Position numbers and translations under genes: made by a program
Notes under the pieces: model-generated
Seen by the model: only the letters and a program-made list of their open reading frames with translations
Database searches by the model: none
What the model was told of the DNA's origin: nothing
Part shown: piece by piece, positions 8,635 through 16,312 of the stretch
How positions within the stretch are numbered: the stretch's first letter is position 1
Layout of the letters: the number at the start of each line of letters is the position of its first letter
NCBI GenBank assembly: GCA_005883775.1
Contig: VBEU01000073.1
Span: forward strand, 5,567 to 23,545
Direction of reading: 5' to 3'
Length of the DNA: 17,979 bases
Source of the DNA: Chloroflexota bacterium
Lineage (GTDB): Bacteria; Chloroflexota; Limnocylindria; P2-11E

Positions 8635-10598
8635 GCACGCGGCACGAGCTGCGCCGCCTCATCACGAACCCCGCGCTGGTGATGGGCCTGATCGGCACCC
8701 TTGCTCTGCTGGCGATCGGAGTTTTCGGCGGACTCGTGGCCCCGTATGACCCCAACGCGAACCTCTCCCTGATCGTGAAACACCTGCCGGACGGCACGCT
8801 CTCATTCAGGGTCCCACCGACGTTCCCCGATACCGACCACTGGTTCGGGACCGATGCTCTGGGGCGGGATCAGTGGTCGCGTGTTCTCACCGGCGCGTGG
8901 CTGAGCCTCTCGGTCGTGGTCGTGTCGGCGGTGGCGCGTCTCGGGATCGGCCTGTCGCTCGGCGTCACGAGCGGCTGGTATGGCGGTCTGTTCGCGCGCG
9001 TCGTGAGCATCGGAGCGGCGGGCGTCACGGCCGTCCCGCAGCTGCTTCTCGCGATCATGCTCGTGCTGGCCACGCGGCCCCTCGGGGCCGCCGGATTCAT
9101 CGCCTCGCTGGCGCTCGTGGGCTGGCCGGAGATCAGCGAATACATCCGCGCGGAGGTCCTTCGCGCGAAAGCGCAGCCGTTCATGGAAGCCGCGCGCTCG
9201 ATCGGCGTCCCGGGACGACGGCTCATCACCGGCCATCTCGTCGCGACGGTCGGTCCGCAGCTTCTGACGGTGGCCGCGCTCGAGACCGGCGCCGTGCTGC
9301 TTCTGCTCGCCGAGCTCGGTCTCGTCGGCCTCTTCCTCGCGGGCGCCACATTCCTGGTCGGCGACTTCGGGCCGGTGGGACCGCTGAAGGGTCGGGTGCC
9401 CGAGTGGGGACAGATGCTCGGCGGGCTCCAGTTCTACGCGATCACGGCCGAGCTCCCGACGCTCATCCCCGCGCTCTTCGTAGTGCTCGCATCGGCGACC
9501 TTCGCGCTGCTCGCGGACGGGCTCCGCGCGGCCAGCGATCCGTTCAGCTCGCGCCGAGTCCTCCCGGGGACGTTCGGAGTCCTCACAAAGGTGCTGGCGG
9601 GTGCCCTCTGCTTCAGCGCCGTCGGATTCATCGGCGTCAACGTCAGGCCGGGCGCGATGACGATGGAGGACGGCCGCGTGCTCGCCGCGAGGACCGCCGA
9701 GACGACCTGGCCGGGCAGTGAGTTCGTCGCCGGGGTCGCGCGCTATCCATCGGGCACGCGGGTGGTCGATCGACCGGAGCGCCTCACGTACTACTACCGC
9801 AACGACCATGAAGAGGTCCTACGGATCAGCTTCCAGAACGCCGACCGGCTCGCGGTCGAGGTGCGCAAATACGAGAGCGAGGACGAGATCGACTTCAACG
9901 GGTTGAAGGCCCTGCCGGCCGGCCTCATGTCGTACGACACGCCACTCCGGCTGGCGGAGCAGAACGGCGGCTTCGCGTACCGGCAATTCCAGCCGAACTA
10001 TCTGGTACGCGTGATCCTGACCTGGCCAGGCGATCGCGACGCGCCGGTCTATGCGGTCATGTACAGCCCGATGAGCGGCTCTCGAGTGGACCCGCTGCGC
10101 GTCTGCTGCTTCGACGCGCGGACGGGCGAGATCGTGGACTCACTCGTTGCGCCGCGACTCGCTCCGCCGTGGCCCGTGCCGGCCGACTGCGCCGCGGCAC
10201 GTTCCGTCTATCGGCAAGTCGACCGCTTCCAGGGCTATTTCGTCATGGGCCCGTCGCTCTCCGTGGGCACTCAGTCCAACCTGAACTATCAGGGCGACAC
10301 CTTCATCTGGATGCTCGGTGGCCAAGGGACACCGCGGCTCGAGAGCGCGACCAACGTCGAGGACGCCTCGGCGCGGGCCGACATCGTCAGTCCCTCGCCG
10401 ACCGGCAACGCTCCCGGGCAGGCGTTGTCCTTCGCCACGTTGCGGCTGCCGGTACCGGGGTGCTGGACGGTGAAGGTCTCGGTGGGCAGTGCGGTCCTCG
10501 ATTACACGCTCTACGCCTACCCGTCGGACTGCCGTCCGCAACACGAGAGGTTCGCTGCGGTTCCCGGTGTCACGCCGCTGCCATGCGTCAGACGCTAG
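8631..10598 (+). CDS. DppC-like ABC permease fused to a large exported C-terminal domain
   Basis: Residues 1 to about 305 are a DppC/OppC-type permease. There is a first helix near 17-36, an exported loop with DHWFGTDALGRD near 69-80 (the hallmark of this family), five more membrane segments, and an EAA loop EAARSIGVPGRRLITGHL at 186-203. DppC proteins normally stop near here. This one continues with an extra helix (about 318-337) that should place the remaining 315 residues outside the cell. That part is rich in beta-type sequence, with PVYAVMYSP...CCFDARTGEIV near 472-502 (PepSY-like in appearance). It ends with a compact LPVPGCWTVKVSVG...DYTLYAYP segment near 606-631, like bacterial beta-sandwich domains. 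Cysteines at 492, 493, 520, 611, 634 and 652 could form disulfides. The start GTG overlaps the upstream permease stop by four bases. Confidence 0.85.
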   Translation: MSTRHELRRLITNPALVMGLIGTLALLAIGVFGGLVAPYDPNANLSLIVKHLPDGTLSFRVPPTFPDTDHWFGTDALGRDQWSRVLTGAWLSLSVVVVSAVARLGIGLSLGVTSGWYGGLFARVVSIGAAGVTAVPQLLLAIMLVLATRPLGAAGFIASLALVGWPEISEYIRAEVLRAKAQPFMEAARSIGVPGRRLITGHLVATVGPQLLTVAALETGAVLLLLAELGLVGLFLAGATFLVGDFGPVGPLKGRVPEWGQMLGGLQFYAITAELPTLIPALFVVLASATFALLADGLRAASDPFSSRRVLPGTFGVLTKVLAGALCFSAVGFIGVNVRPGAMTMEDGRVLAARTAETTWPGSEFVAGVARYPSGTRVVDRPERLTYYYRNDHEEVLRISFQNADRLAVEVRKYESEDEIDFNGLKALPAGLMSYDTPLRLAEQNGGFAYRQFQPNYLVRVILTWPGDRDAPVYAVMYSPMSGSRVDPLRVCCFDARTGEIVDSLVAPRLAPPWPVPADCAAARSVYRQVDRFQGYFVMGPSLSVGTQSNLNYQGDTFIWMLGGQGTPRLESATNVEDASARADIVSPSPTGNAPGQALSFATLRLPVPGCWTVKVSVGSAVLDYTLYAYPSDCRPQHERFAAVPGVTPLPCVRR

Positions 10599-10599
10599 G

Positions 10600-11507
10600 T
10601 CAGCGGTGGCTCGGGCCGCGCTGCTGTCCGGCGCCCTTGCCGAAGTACTCCGCGCGCCAGTCGCGCGGCGGGCCCGAGCGCGCTTTCCGTTTGGGTAGGG
10701 TTCGCTTCACGTTCAGCGTGTCGAAGAGCGGGTCGAGGCTCACGGCCTTCTCCCACATCCCCGCGGTGAGGTCGCCGACCGCCGCGATGCGGTCGCGCAT
10801 CGTCACCATCGTGAAGTCGCCGGGCTCGACGGCAGGTACCTCGTCCCAGCGGAGGGGCGCGGACGCGCGCGCGTCGGGGACCGGGCGAATCGAGTACGCC
10901 GACGCGATCGTGCGATCGAACGCGTTCTGCCCGTAATCGACGAACACGCCCGGCCGGCCGGCGACCTTCCACTGCGTCGTCGCGATCTCGGGCACGAGGG
11001 CCACGATCGATTTCGCGATCGCGCGCGCGATCTCACGCACGAGCGGAAACTCGAGCTCCGGGACGATCGGGATGAGGATGTGCAGGCCGGGTTGCCCTCC
11101 GACGGGTCCAGATCGATGAGCAGGTAGTCCGGCTTGTTCACCTCGGGGACGCGCGAGTGCCAGGTGTGAAGCTCGATGCATCCCAGGTTCGCTATCCAGG
11201 CAAGACCGGCCGGATCGGTGACGACCGGAAAGTCCGCCTCGTTCCCGGATGGATAGTTGATGTGCACGGTCTCGAGCCACTCGGGATGCGGCATGGGCAC
11301 GCGCTTTTGGTAGAAAAAGTCGCCCTCGACCCCGTTGGGGTGCCGCTTCATCTGCATCGGACGGCGCGACACGTGATGCAGGACAGCGTCGGCGACGTCG
11401 ACGTAGTACTGGATGAGATCGCCCTTGGTCAGGCCCATCTTGGGGAAGAAGACCTTGTCGAGATTGGTGACCTTGACCTCGCGGCCTGCGACGAGCACGC
11501 CCGGCAA
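10600..11507 (-). pseudogene. LigD-type primase/polymerase domain gene with an internal deletion and frameshift
   Basis: The family is the archaeo-eukaryotic primase domain of LigD, which fills in DNA ends during end joining. From a TTG at 11505-11507 the first frame reads VTNLDKVFFPKMGLTKGDL..., EGDFFYQKRVP, IELHTWHSR and the metal-binding LIDLDPSEGNP. At about 11085-11092 homology jumps to another frame at GLHILIPIVPE. It then continues through ATTQWKVAGRPGVFVDYGQN (third metal-binding Asp) and WDEVPAVEPGDFT to a TGA at 10600. About 27 residues normally between these blocks, including the KTSGSR segment near the active site, are missing with a frame change. Malic enzyme lies 16 bases upstream on the same strand. 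Either the gene is dead or the sequence is misassembled here. Confidence 0.72.
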
Positions 11508-11523
11508 CTCTAGACGGGTCTCG

Positions 11524-13149
11524 CTAGACGAGGCTTCGGTAACGCGGCACGTATGCCTTCTCGCGGATGAAGGCGTGGATGTCGGTGGGGCGCTCGACGC
11601 GCGCGAGCCCGCGCTCGAAGATCACCTCGGCGACGCGCGCCGCCACCCGTAGCTCCGTCTCGAGGATCGCGGACACCGGTGGATACACGAGTCCCACGGC
11701 GATATCGCTTGGGGTCACCTGCTCGGCCACACCGCTCGCCGCGGCGATGAACATCTCGTCGGTGACGCGGCGCGCGCCGGTCGCGTAGACCGCCATGCCG
11801 ATCGCGGGGAAGACGTACACGTTGTTGCCCTGCCCCGGCACGAACGTGCGGTCGCCGAATCGCACCGGCGGGAAAGGACTCCCACCCGCGAACACGGCGC
11901 GCCCGGCCGACCACGTGTACGCCTGCTCCGCCGTGCACTCCGAGCGCGACGTGGGGTTCGAGTAGGCGAAGATCATCGGCCGCTCGTTCACGCGCGCCAT
12001 CGCCTCGATCACGTGCTGGTCGAATGCGCCGCCGACCGTCGAAAGCCCGATGATGCCGGTCGGTCGCAGCTCCTCGATCGCCGCGACGAAGTCGGCGATG
12101 GCCGCGTGGCGCTGCGCGAACGGGCGCTGATAGTCGTGGAGGGCTTCGCGGTCCGCCGTGACGAGTCCCTTGCGGTCGAACAGCGCGACCCGCGACCGCA
12201 CCTCGGTCTCGGGCACGCCCTCGTCGCGCATGGCCTTCACCAGGAGATCCGCCGTCCCGACCGCGGCCGAGCCCGCGCCCAGGAACAGGAAGCGCTGCAG
12301 CGCGAGGGGCGTGCCGGTGATGCGAAGCGCACCGAGGATCCCGGCGAGGGCGACCGCGGCGGTGCCCTGCACGTCGTCGTTGAAACAGCAGACGCGCTCG
12401 CGGTAGCGCTCGAGGAGACGGATCGCGTCATTGCCGGCCCAGTCCTCGAACTGAATGAGCGCTCCGGGGAACTCGGCCTCGACGGCAGCGACAAATTCAT
12501 CGACGAAAGCATCGAGCTCGTCGTCGGAAATGCGGGTTTGCTTGAGCCCCAGATACAGCGGGTCCGAAAGCAGCGTCTCGTTGTTCGTCCCGGCGTCGAT
12601 GAGGACGGGCAGCGTGTACTGCGGCGGCACGCCTCCCGCCGCGGTGTAGAGCGCGAGCTTGCCGATCGGGATCCCCATGCCGTTGGCCCCGAGGTCGCCG
12701 AGGCCGAGAATTCGCTCGCCGCTCGTCACGACCATGCAGCGGACGTCGCGCTCCGGCCAGTTGCGGACGATCTCGCGCAGACGGCCCTTGCGCTTGATCG
12801 AGAGATAGAGGCCGCGCGGACGGCGGAAAAGGTGGCCGAACTTCTGACAGGCCTCGCCGACGGTCGGTGTGTACACGATCGGCATGAACCTGGCCGGGTC
12901 GGACATGAGCACGCGGTAGAAGAGCGTCTCATCGGTGTCCTGGAGCTGCGAGAGATAGATGTAGCGCTCGAGGTCGGTCGTCTTGCCGTCGAGCTGCGCG
13001 AGCGCCCTTCGCAGCTGCGTATCGAGATCGTCGATACCCTCAGGGAGAAGGCCGAGAAGCCCGAGTGCTTCGCGCTCCTGGTCGCTGAATGCCGTCGACT
13101 TGTTGCGGCGCGGGTCATGAAGCAGATCGGTCCCGCGCGGCGTCGTCAT
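11524..13149 (-). CDS. NAD-type malic enzyme (malate dehydrogenase, oxaloacetate-decarboxylating)
   Basis: The enzyme converts malate to pyruvate and CO2 with reduction of NAD(P)+. At 541 residues it matches the long MaeA-type family. The entry motif GTDLLHDPRRNKSTAFS opens it. YTPTVGEACQKFG contains Tyr93, and GLGDLGANGMGIPIGKLALY contains Lys164, the likely general acid and base. Metal ligands lie in FEDW (235-236) and in CFNDDVQGTA near 255-263. The dinucleotide fold FLFLGAGSAAVG lies at 288-298. The family's FEDF reads FEDW here and the following Asn-rich stretch is GNDA, a mild variation. The start is ATG 13149, only 20 bases from the divergent TauE-like start and with no SD. TATCCT nine bases upstream hints at a leaderless mRNA. 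maeA is the E. coli equivalent. Confidence 0.95.
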   Translation of the reverse strand: MTTPRGTDLLHDPRRNKSTAFSDQEREALGLLGLLPEGIDDLDTQLRRALAQLDGKTTDLERYIYLSQLQDTDETLFYRVLMSDPARFMPIVYTPTVGEACQKFGHLFRRPRGLYLSIKRKGRLREIVRNWPERDVRCMVVTSGERILGLGDLGANGMGIPIGKLALYTAAGGVPPQYTLPVLIDAGTNNETLLSDPLYLGLKQTRISDDELDAFVDEFVAAVEAEFPGALIQFEDWAGNDAIRLLERYRERVCCFNDDVQGTAAVALAGILGALRITGTPLALQRFLFLGAGSAAVGTADLLVKAMRDEGVPETEVRSRVALFDRKGLVTADREALHDYQRPFAQRHAAIADFVAAIEELRPTGIIGLSTVGGAFDQHVIEAMARVNERPMIFAYSNPTSRSECTAEQAYTWSAGRAVFAGGSPFPPVRFGDRTFVPGQGNNVYVFPAIGMAVYATGARRVTDEMFIAAASGVAEQVTPSDIAVGLVYPPVSAILETELRVAARVAEVIFERGLARVERPTDIHAFIREKAYVPRYRSLV

Positions 13150-13153
13150 CCGC

Positions 13154-13164
13154 GGAGGAGGATA
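13154..13164. promoter_or_regulatory. Shared element: SD of the TauE-like gene and possible -10 of the malic enzyme gene
   Basis: On the plus strand GGAGGAGG (13154-13161) is the ribosome site for the GTG at 13170. On the minus strand TATCCT (13164-13159) lies nine bases upstream of the malic enzyme ATG, where a -10 box would sit for a leaderless transcript. The -35 region is weak. The two start codons are 20 bases apart, so each promoter must lie partly inside the other gene. Confidence 0.35.
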
Positions 13165-13169
13165 AGCGC

Positions 13170-13904
13170 GTGGACCCGTTCACCGTCGCGGCGACCGTTG
13201 CAGCGGTGATCGCGGGCGCGATCGCATCGATCTCGGGCTTCGGCATCGGCAGCGTGCTCACGCCGGTCCTCGCGATCCAGTTCGATGTCCGGCTGGCGAT
13301 CGCGATGGTCTCGCTCCCCCACCTCGCCGGCACGTTCGTCCGATTCCTCCTCGTCCGCACGCACATCGATCGCCAGGTGCTGTTGGGCTTCGGCGCGGCG
13401 AGCGCGATCGGCGGGCTCGTCGGTGCGGCCCTTCAGGCCGTCGTCCAAAGCGCGGCCCTCGCCGTCGTGTTCGGTCTGCTCCTCCTGTTCGCGGGCTTGG
13501 GGAGCGTTACCGGATTTGCGCAGCGCATGCGGTTCTCGGGACGCCGTTCCGCGCTGGTCGGAGGTGCGCTCTCGGGACTTCTGGGCGGGCTCGTCGGAAA
13601 TCAGGGCGGCATCCGGGCAGCTGCACTTCTCGGATTCGACGTCGAGAGAGAAACGTTCGTCGCCACGGCCACCGCGGTCGCGCTCATCGTCGATGGAGCG
13701 CGCATACCTGTGTATCTCGCGGCCCAGGGAGCCGAGCTCGTCGCGCACTGGCTGCTCATCGGCACGCTCGCCACCGGCGCTGTCATCGGAACGCTTCTGG
13801 GCGGATTCACGCTTCGGCGGATGAGTGAAGCGACGTTTCGTCGAGCGGTCGGCGTGCTCCTGCTCGGTCTCGGCGGCTACACCCTCGCGCGCGCGCTGTC
13901 CTGA
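13170..13904 (+). CDS. TauE/SafE family membrane permease
   Basis: The 244-residue protein has about eight membrane segments in two similar halves, as in the TauE/SafE (DUF81) family, whose members export sulfite or organosulfur and related anions. The first half contains GAIASISGFGIGSVLTPVLA, the characteristic opening. The second half contains GGALSGLLGGLVGNQGGIRAAALL, its counterpart. The start is GTG 13170 with GGAGGAGG eight bases upstream; an in-frame extension to 13089 runs through the malic enzyme gene and is unlikely. Its last 28 bases overlap the end of the opposite-strand DUF2652 gene. Substrate unknown. Confidence 0.9.
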   Translation: MDPFTVAATVAAVIAGAIASISGFGIGSVLTPVLAIQFDVRLAIAMVSLPHLAGTFVRFLLVRTHIDRQVLLGFGAASAIGGLVGAALQAVVQSAALAVVFGLLLLFAGLGSVTGFAQRMRFSGRRSALVGGALSGLLGGLVGNQGGIRAAALLGFDVERETFVATATAVALIVDGARIPVYLAAQGAELVAHWLLIGTLATGAVIGTLLGGFTLRRMSEATFRRAVGVLLLGLGGYTLARALS

Positions 13905-14923
13905 ATCATCTCCGCGACGCGCTTGTCGTACTGCGCGCCGTACCGGCGCAGCATGCGGGCTGCCATGAAGTCGAGCACCGGGGCCTTGATGCCTGTGGTC
14001 TTCCACGAGATCGCGGTGTCCACCCGCGTCGTCGATGGCCCTTCGGCCTCGGCGCGGTCGGTGCGCCACACGGTGCCGACAAATGGAAACTCGATCTGCA
14101 TCGTGATCTCTGTCGGAGCTTTGCAGCCGAGAACTTTGAACACGGTCTTCTGATTCGGGCCGTGAATACAGTGGTACTCGGCGCCGACGAGCGACCCACG
14201 CGCGCCCGGGTGGAAGTCGACGCGCGGGACACCCATCCAGATCTGCCGGAGCTTGGGATCGGTGAAATACGTGAAAACCTCTTCCGGCGTTCCGGGGTAC
14301 CGCATCGTGCTGCGGATCTTCGCCGTCGCCGGATCGACGGTGGGCGTCTCCTCGCTCCAGACAGCATCACGGACCGGCCGCAGATCGAGGTACGACGCAT
14401 CCACGGGTCCGAGGTCGTACCGCTGCGGTGCCGAAACGAACTCCGCCCGCAGGCTCTCGGGCCAGGCGGCGAGGGCGGCCGCAGTCGCGAGCAGGTACTC
14501 GTGACCGGGCACGGTGTTCTTGAGAAGCCGGTGTACGAGGTTCACGTCGTTCCCGTGGAGCTGGACCCGGCCGGCGACCTCATACCGCGAGAACGATCCG
14601 CGGTGAACGACGAATTTCAGACCGAGGTCCTGGACCGTCGCGCACGCTCGACATGGGCACGTCGTCGCCGAGCGGATGTCGCGAAGCCGGCGATGGAAGA
14701 CCCGATAGGTCTCGCGGAGCCAGTCGGTCACGCCGACGTCGGTCCGGTCCGTTGTGCAGCAGAGAGCGTCACCCTCGACTTGGTCGACGGTCAGCTTTCC
14801 GCCGAAGCTCCGCGAGATTGCCTCCATCAGCTCGGCGAGAATCTCTTGAGAGTGGTCCTGCTCGGTGCCGGCGACAAATGCCGTGTATCCCGAGATATCC
14901 GCCATGACGAGGAGTCCTTCCAC
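13877..14923 (-). CDS. DUF2652 (cyclase-like) plus SRPBCC domain protein
   Basis: The 348-residue protein has two parts. Residues 1 to about 185 resemble DUF2652, a domain related to class III nucleotide cyclases. It has MADISGYTAFV near 7-16, with Asp9 at a metal position, and QVEGDAL near 48-54. HRGSFSRYEVAGRVQLHGNDVNLVHRL covers 107-133. A cysteine group (55, 56, 89, 91, 94) could bind metal. Residues about 200-348 look like an SRPBCC/START-like ligand-binding fold, with STMRYPGTPEEVFTYFTDPKLRQIW and FPFVGTVWRTDR. Cyclase activity is not assured, since DUF2652 members are not known to be active. The GTG start (14923) has no SD; TACCAT lies seven bases upstream. It follows the kinase gene by 39 bases on the same strand and may be co-transcribed. 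The overlap with the TauE gene is at the tail. Confidence 0.8.
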   Translation of the reverse strand: MEGLLVMADISGYTAFVAGTEQDHSQEILAELMEAISRSFGGKLTVDQVEGDALCCTTDRTDVGVTDWLRETYRVFHRRLRDIRSATTCPCRACATVQDLGLKFVVHRGSFSRYEVAGRVQLHGNDVNLVHRLLKNTVPGHEYLLATAAALAAWPESLRAEFVSAPQRYDLGPVDASYLDLRPVRDAVWSEETPTVDPATAKIRSTMRYPGTPEEVFTYFTDPKLRQIWMGVPRVDFHPGARGSLVGAEYHCIHGPNQKTVFKVLGCKAPTEITMQIEFPFVGTVWRTDRAEAEGPSTTRVDTAISWKTTGIKAPVLDFMAARMLRRYGAQYDKRVAEMIQDSARARV

Positions 14924-14962
14924 CGACCAGATGGTACGAGCGCGACTCGCGCTCGGATTGGT

Positions 14963-16312
14963 CTAAATGCCGGTGAGGCGCAGGCGGAAGCGGGCGCCAC
15001 CGCCGCCGTCGATGGGCCGCTCGAACGTGACGGAACCACCGTGCGACTCGGCGACGTCCTTCACGATCGAAAGCCCGAGCCCAGATCCTGGAAGATGACG
15101 CGCATCGTTGGATCGCCAGAAGCGATCGAAGACCCGCGGAGCGTCCTCGGCGGCGATGCCGGGACCGCGGTCGCGGACCGAGATCTCGCCGTTCGCGACG
15201 GTCACGTCGACGGTCGCGCCCGGAGGGCTGTACTTCGCCGCGTTATCGAGAAGGTTCGTGATCGCGCGAGCGACACGGACTTTCACGCCTTTGATCGACG
15301 ACGGCGACGACGTCACATTGAAGCGCACCTTCGGATAGCGGAAGGACACGTCATCCACGACCTCGTGCACGACCTCGTCGAGCTGCAGCTGCTCGAACGG
15401 CATAGGTGTCTCCTCGTCGCGCGCGACCTCGATGAGATCGCCGACGAGGGTCGTGAGGCGCTCGATCTGGCTCACGAGATCGCCGAGTAGCTGTTGACGT
15501 TCGACGGGATCGGTCGGTTGACCGCGCTCGAGGAGCTCGAGGTTGGTACGGAGGCTGGTGAGCGGGGTTCGCAGCTCGTGCGACGCGTCGGCCACGAGCT
15601 GGCGCTGCGAGCGCAGCGAGGTCTCGAGCTGTCCGAGCATCGCGTCGAAGCTCGTGCCGAGTCGGCTGAGCTCATCGCGTCCCCGCGCAGCGACCCGACG
15701 GGAAAGGTCGCGCGTCTTCGTCACCTCTTCGACAGTCGTCGTCAATCGCTTAACCGGCGCGATCGCGGCGCGCCCGATGAGCGCGCCGAGGCCGGCCGCC
15801 AGAAGAATGGCGCCCGCCGCGAAGGCGATGAGCAAGAGACGTGTCTGCGCGAGTGCCGCGTCGATCCCAGTCGGGGCCAGGTCCTGGACGACTTCGATCG
15901 CGCCACCGCCCTGAATCGGCACGACCCAAACGGCAAGCCGCGTGTCTTGCGCGTCGGCTGTGGCAAAGAACGCGCCGCGCTTGCCGCTGGCGACGTCCTT
16001 TACCTCCTGAAAGACGAGCCCCGTGTTCGGTGATTCGAAGTCGGTTCTAAAGATTGCGCCGCTAGCGGAGATGATCTGGGCGTACATGTCCGGTCTTCCC
16101 GTCATCAACTGCGATGGCGGACCGAAACCGCGCCTGCCGTCACCAGGGCCCGGGCCGCCGCGGGCCGCGTTCTGCGCCGCGACCTGCAGGTTCGCTTCGA
16201 CCTGATGCATCAGCTGGTCTTGCACCACGAAGTACATCGCGACGGACGCGCCGATCGCGGCGACGGCGACAGCGGCAGCCGTGAGGAGGGTTACCCGAAG
16301 TCGAAAGCTCAC
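14963..16312 (-). CDS. Sensor histidine kinase, HAMP type
   Basis: The 449-residue membrane kinase has a first helix at about 7-30, an exported sensor part at about 31-157 and a second helix at 158-181. A HAMP domain lies near 181-232. The HisKA motif ADASHELRTPL contains the phospho-accepting His245. The ATPase domain has NLLDNAAKYSP near 352, DRGPGIAAED near 380 and GSGLGLSIV near 410. The exported part carries a Gly/Pro/Arg-rich stretch (RGGPGPGDGRRGFGPP, 51-66). A short GTG start overlaps the regulator's TGA by four bases, indicating coupled translation with the response regulator. The layout is that of MprB/BaeS-like kinases, but the signal is unknown. A 39-base gap separates it from the DUF2652 gene. 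Confidence 0.95.
   Translation of the reverse strand: MSFRLRVTLLTAAAVAVAAIGASVAMYFVVQDQLMHQVEANLQVAAQNAARGGPGPGDGRRGFGPPSQLMTGRPDMYAQIISASGAIFRTDFESPNTGLVFQEVKDVASGKRGAFFATADAQDTRLAVWVVPIQGGGAIEVVQDLAPTGIDAALAQTRLLLIAFAAGAILLAAGLGALIGRAAIAPVKRLTTTVEEVTKTRDLSRRVAARGRDELSRLGTSFDAMLGQLETSLRSQRQLVADASHELRTPLTSLRTNLELLERGQPTDPVERQQLLGDLVSQIERLTTLVGDLIEVARDEETPMPFEQLQLDEVVHEVVDDVSFRYPKVRFNVTSSPSSIKGVKVRVARAITNLLDNAAKYSPPGATVDVTVANGEISVRDRGPGIAAEDAPRVFDRFWRSNDARHLPGSGLGLSIVKDVAESHGGSVTFERPIDGGGGARFRLRLTGI

Noticed and set aside
8802..9809. Long open frame on the minus strand inside the second permease gene
   Set aside because: It is rich in Arg, Glu and Asp with no domain, lies wholly antisense to a well-supported permease, and is the usual by-product of high GC content.
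14162..15490. 442-codon open frame on the plus strand
   Set aside because: It runs antisense through the DUF2652 and histidine kinase genes, whose motifs are clear; its own product is charged low-complexity sequence without recognisable motifs.
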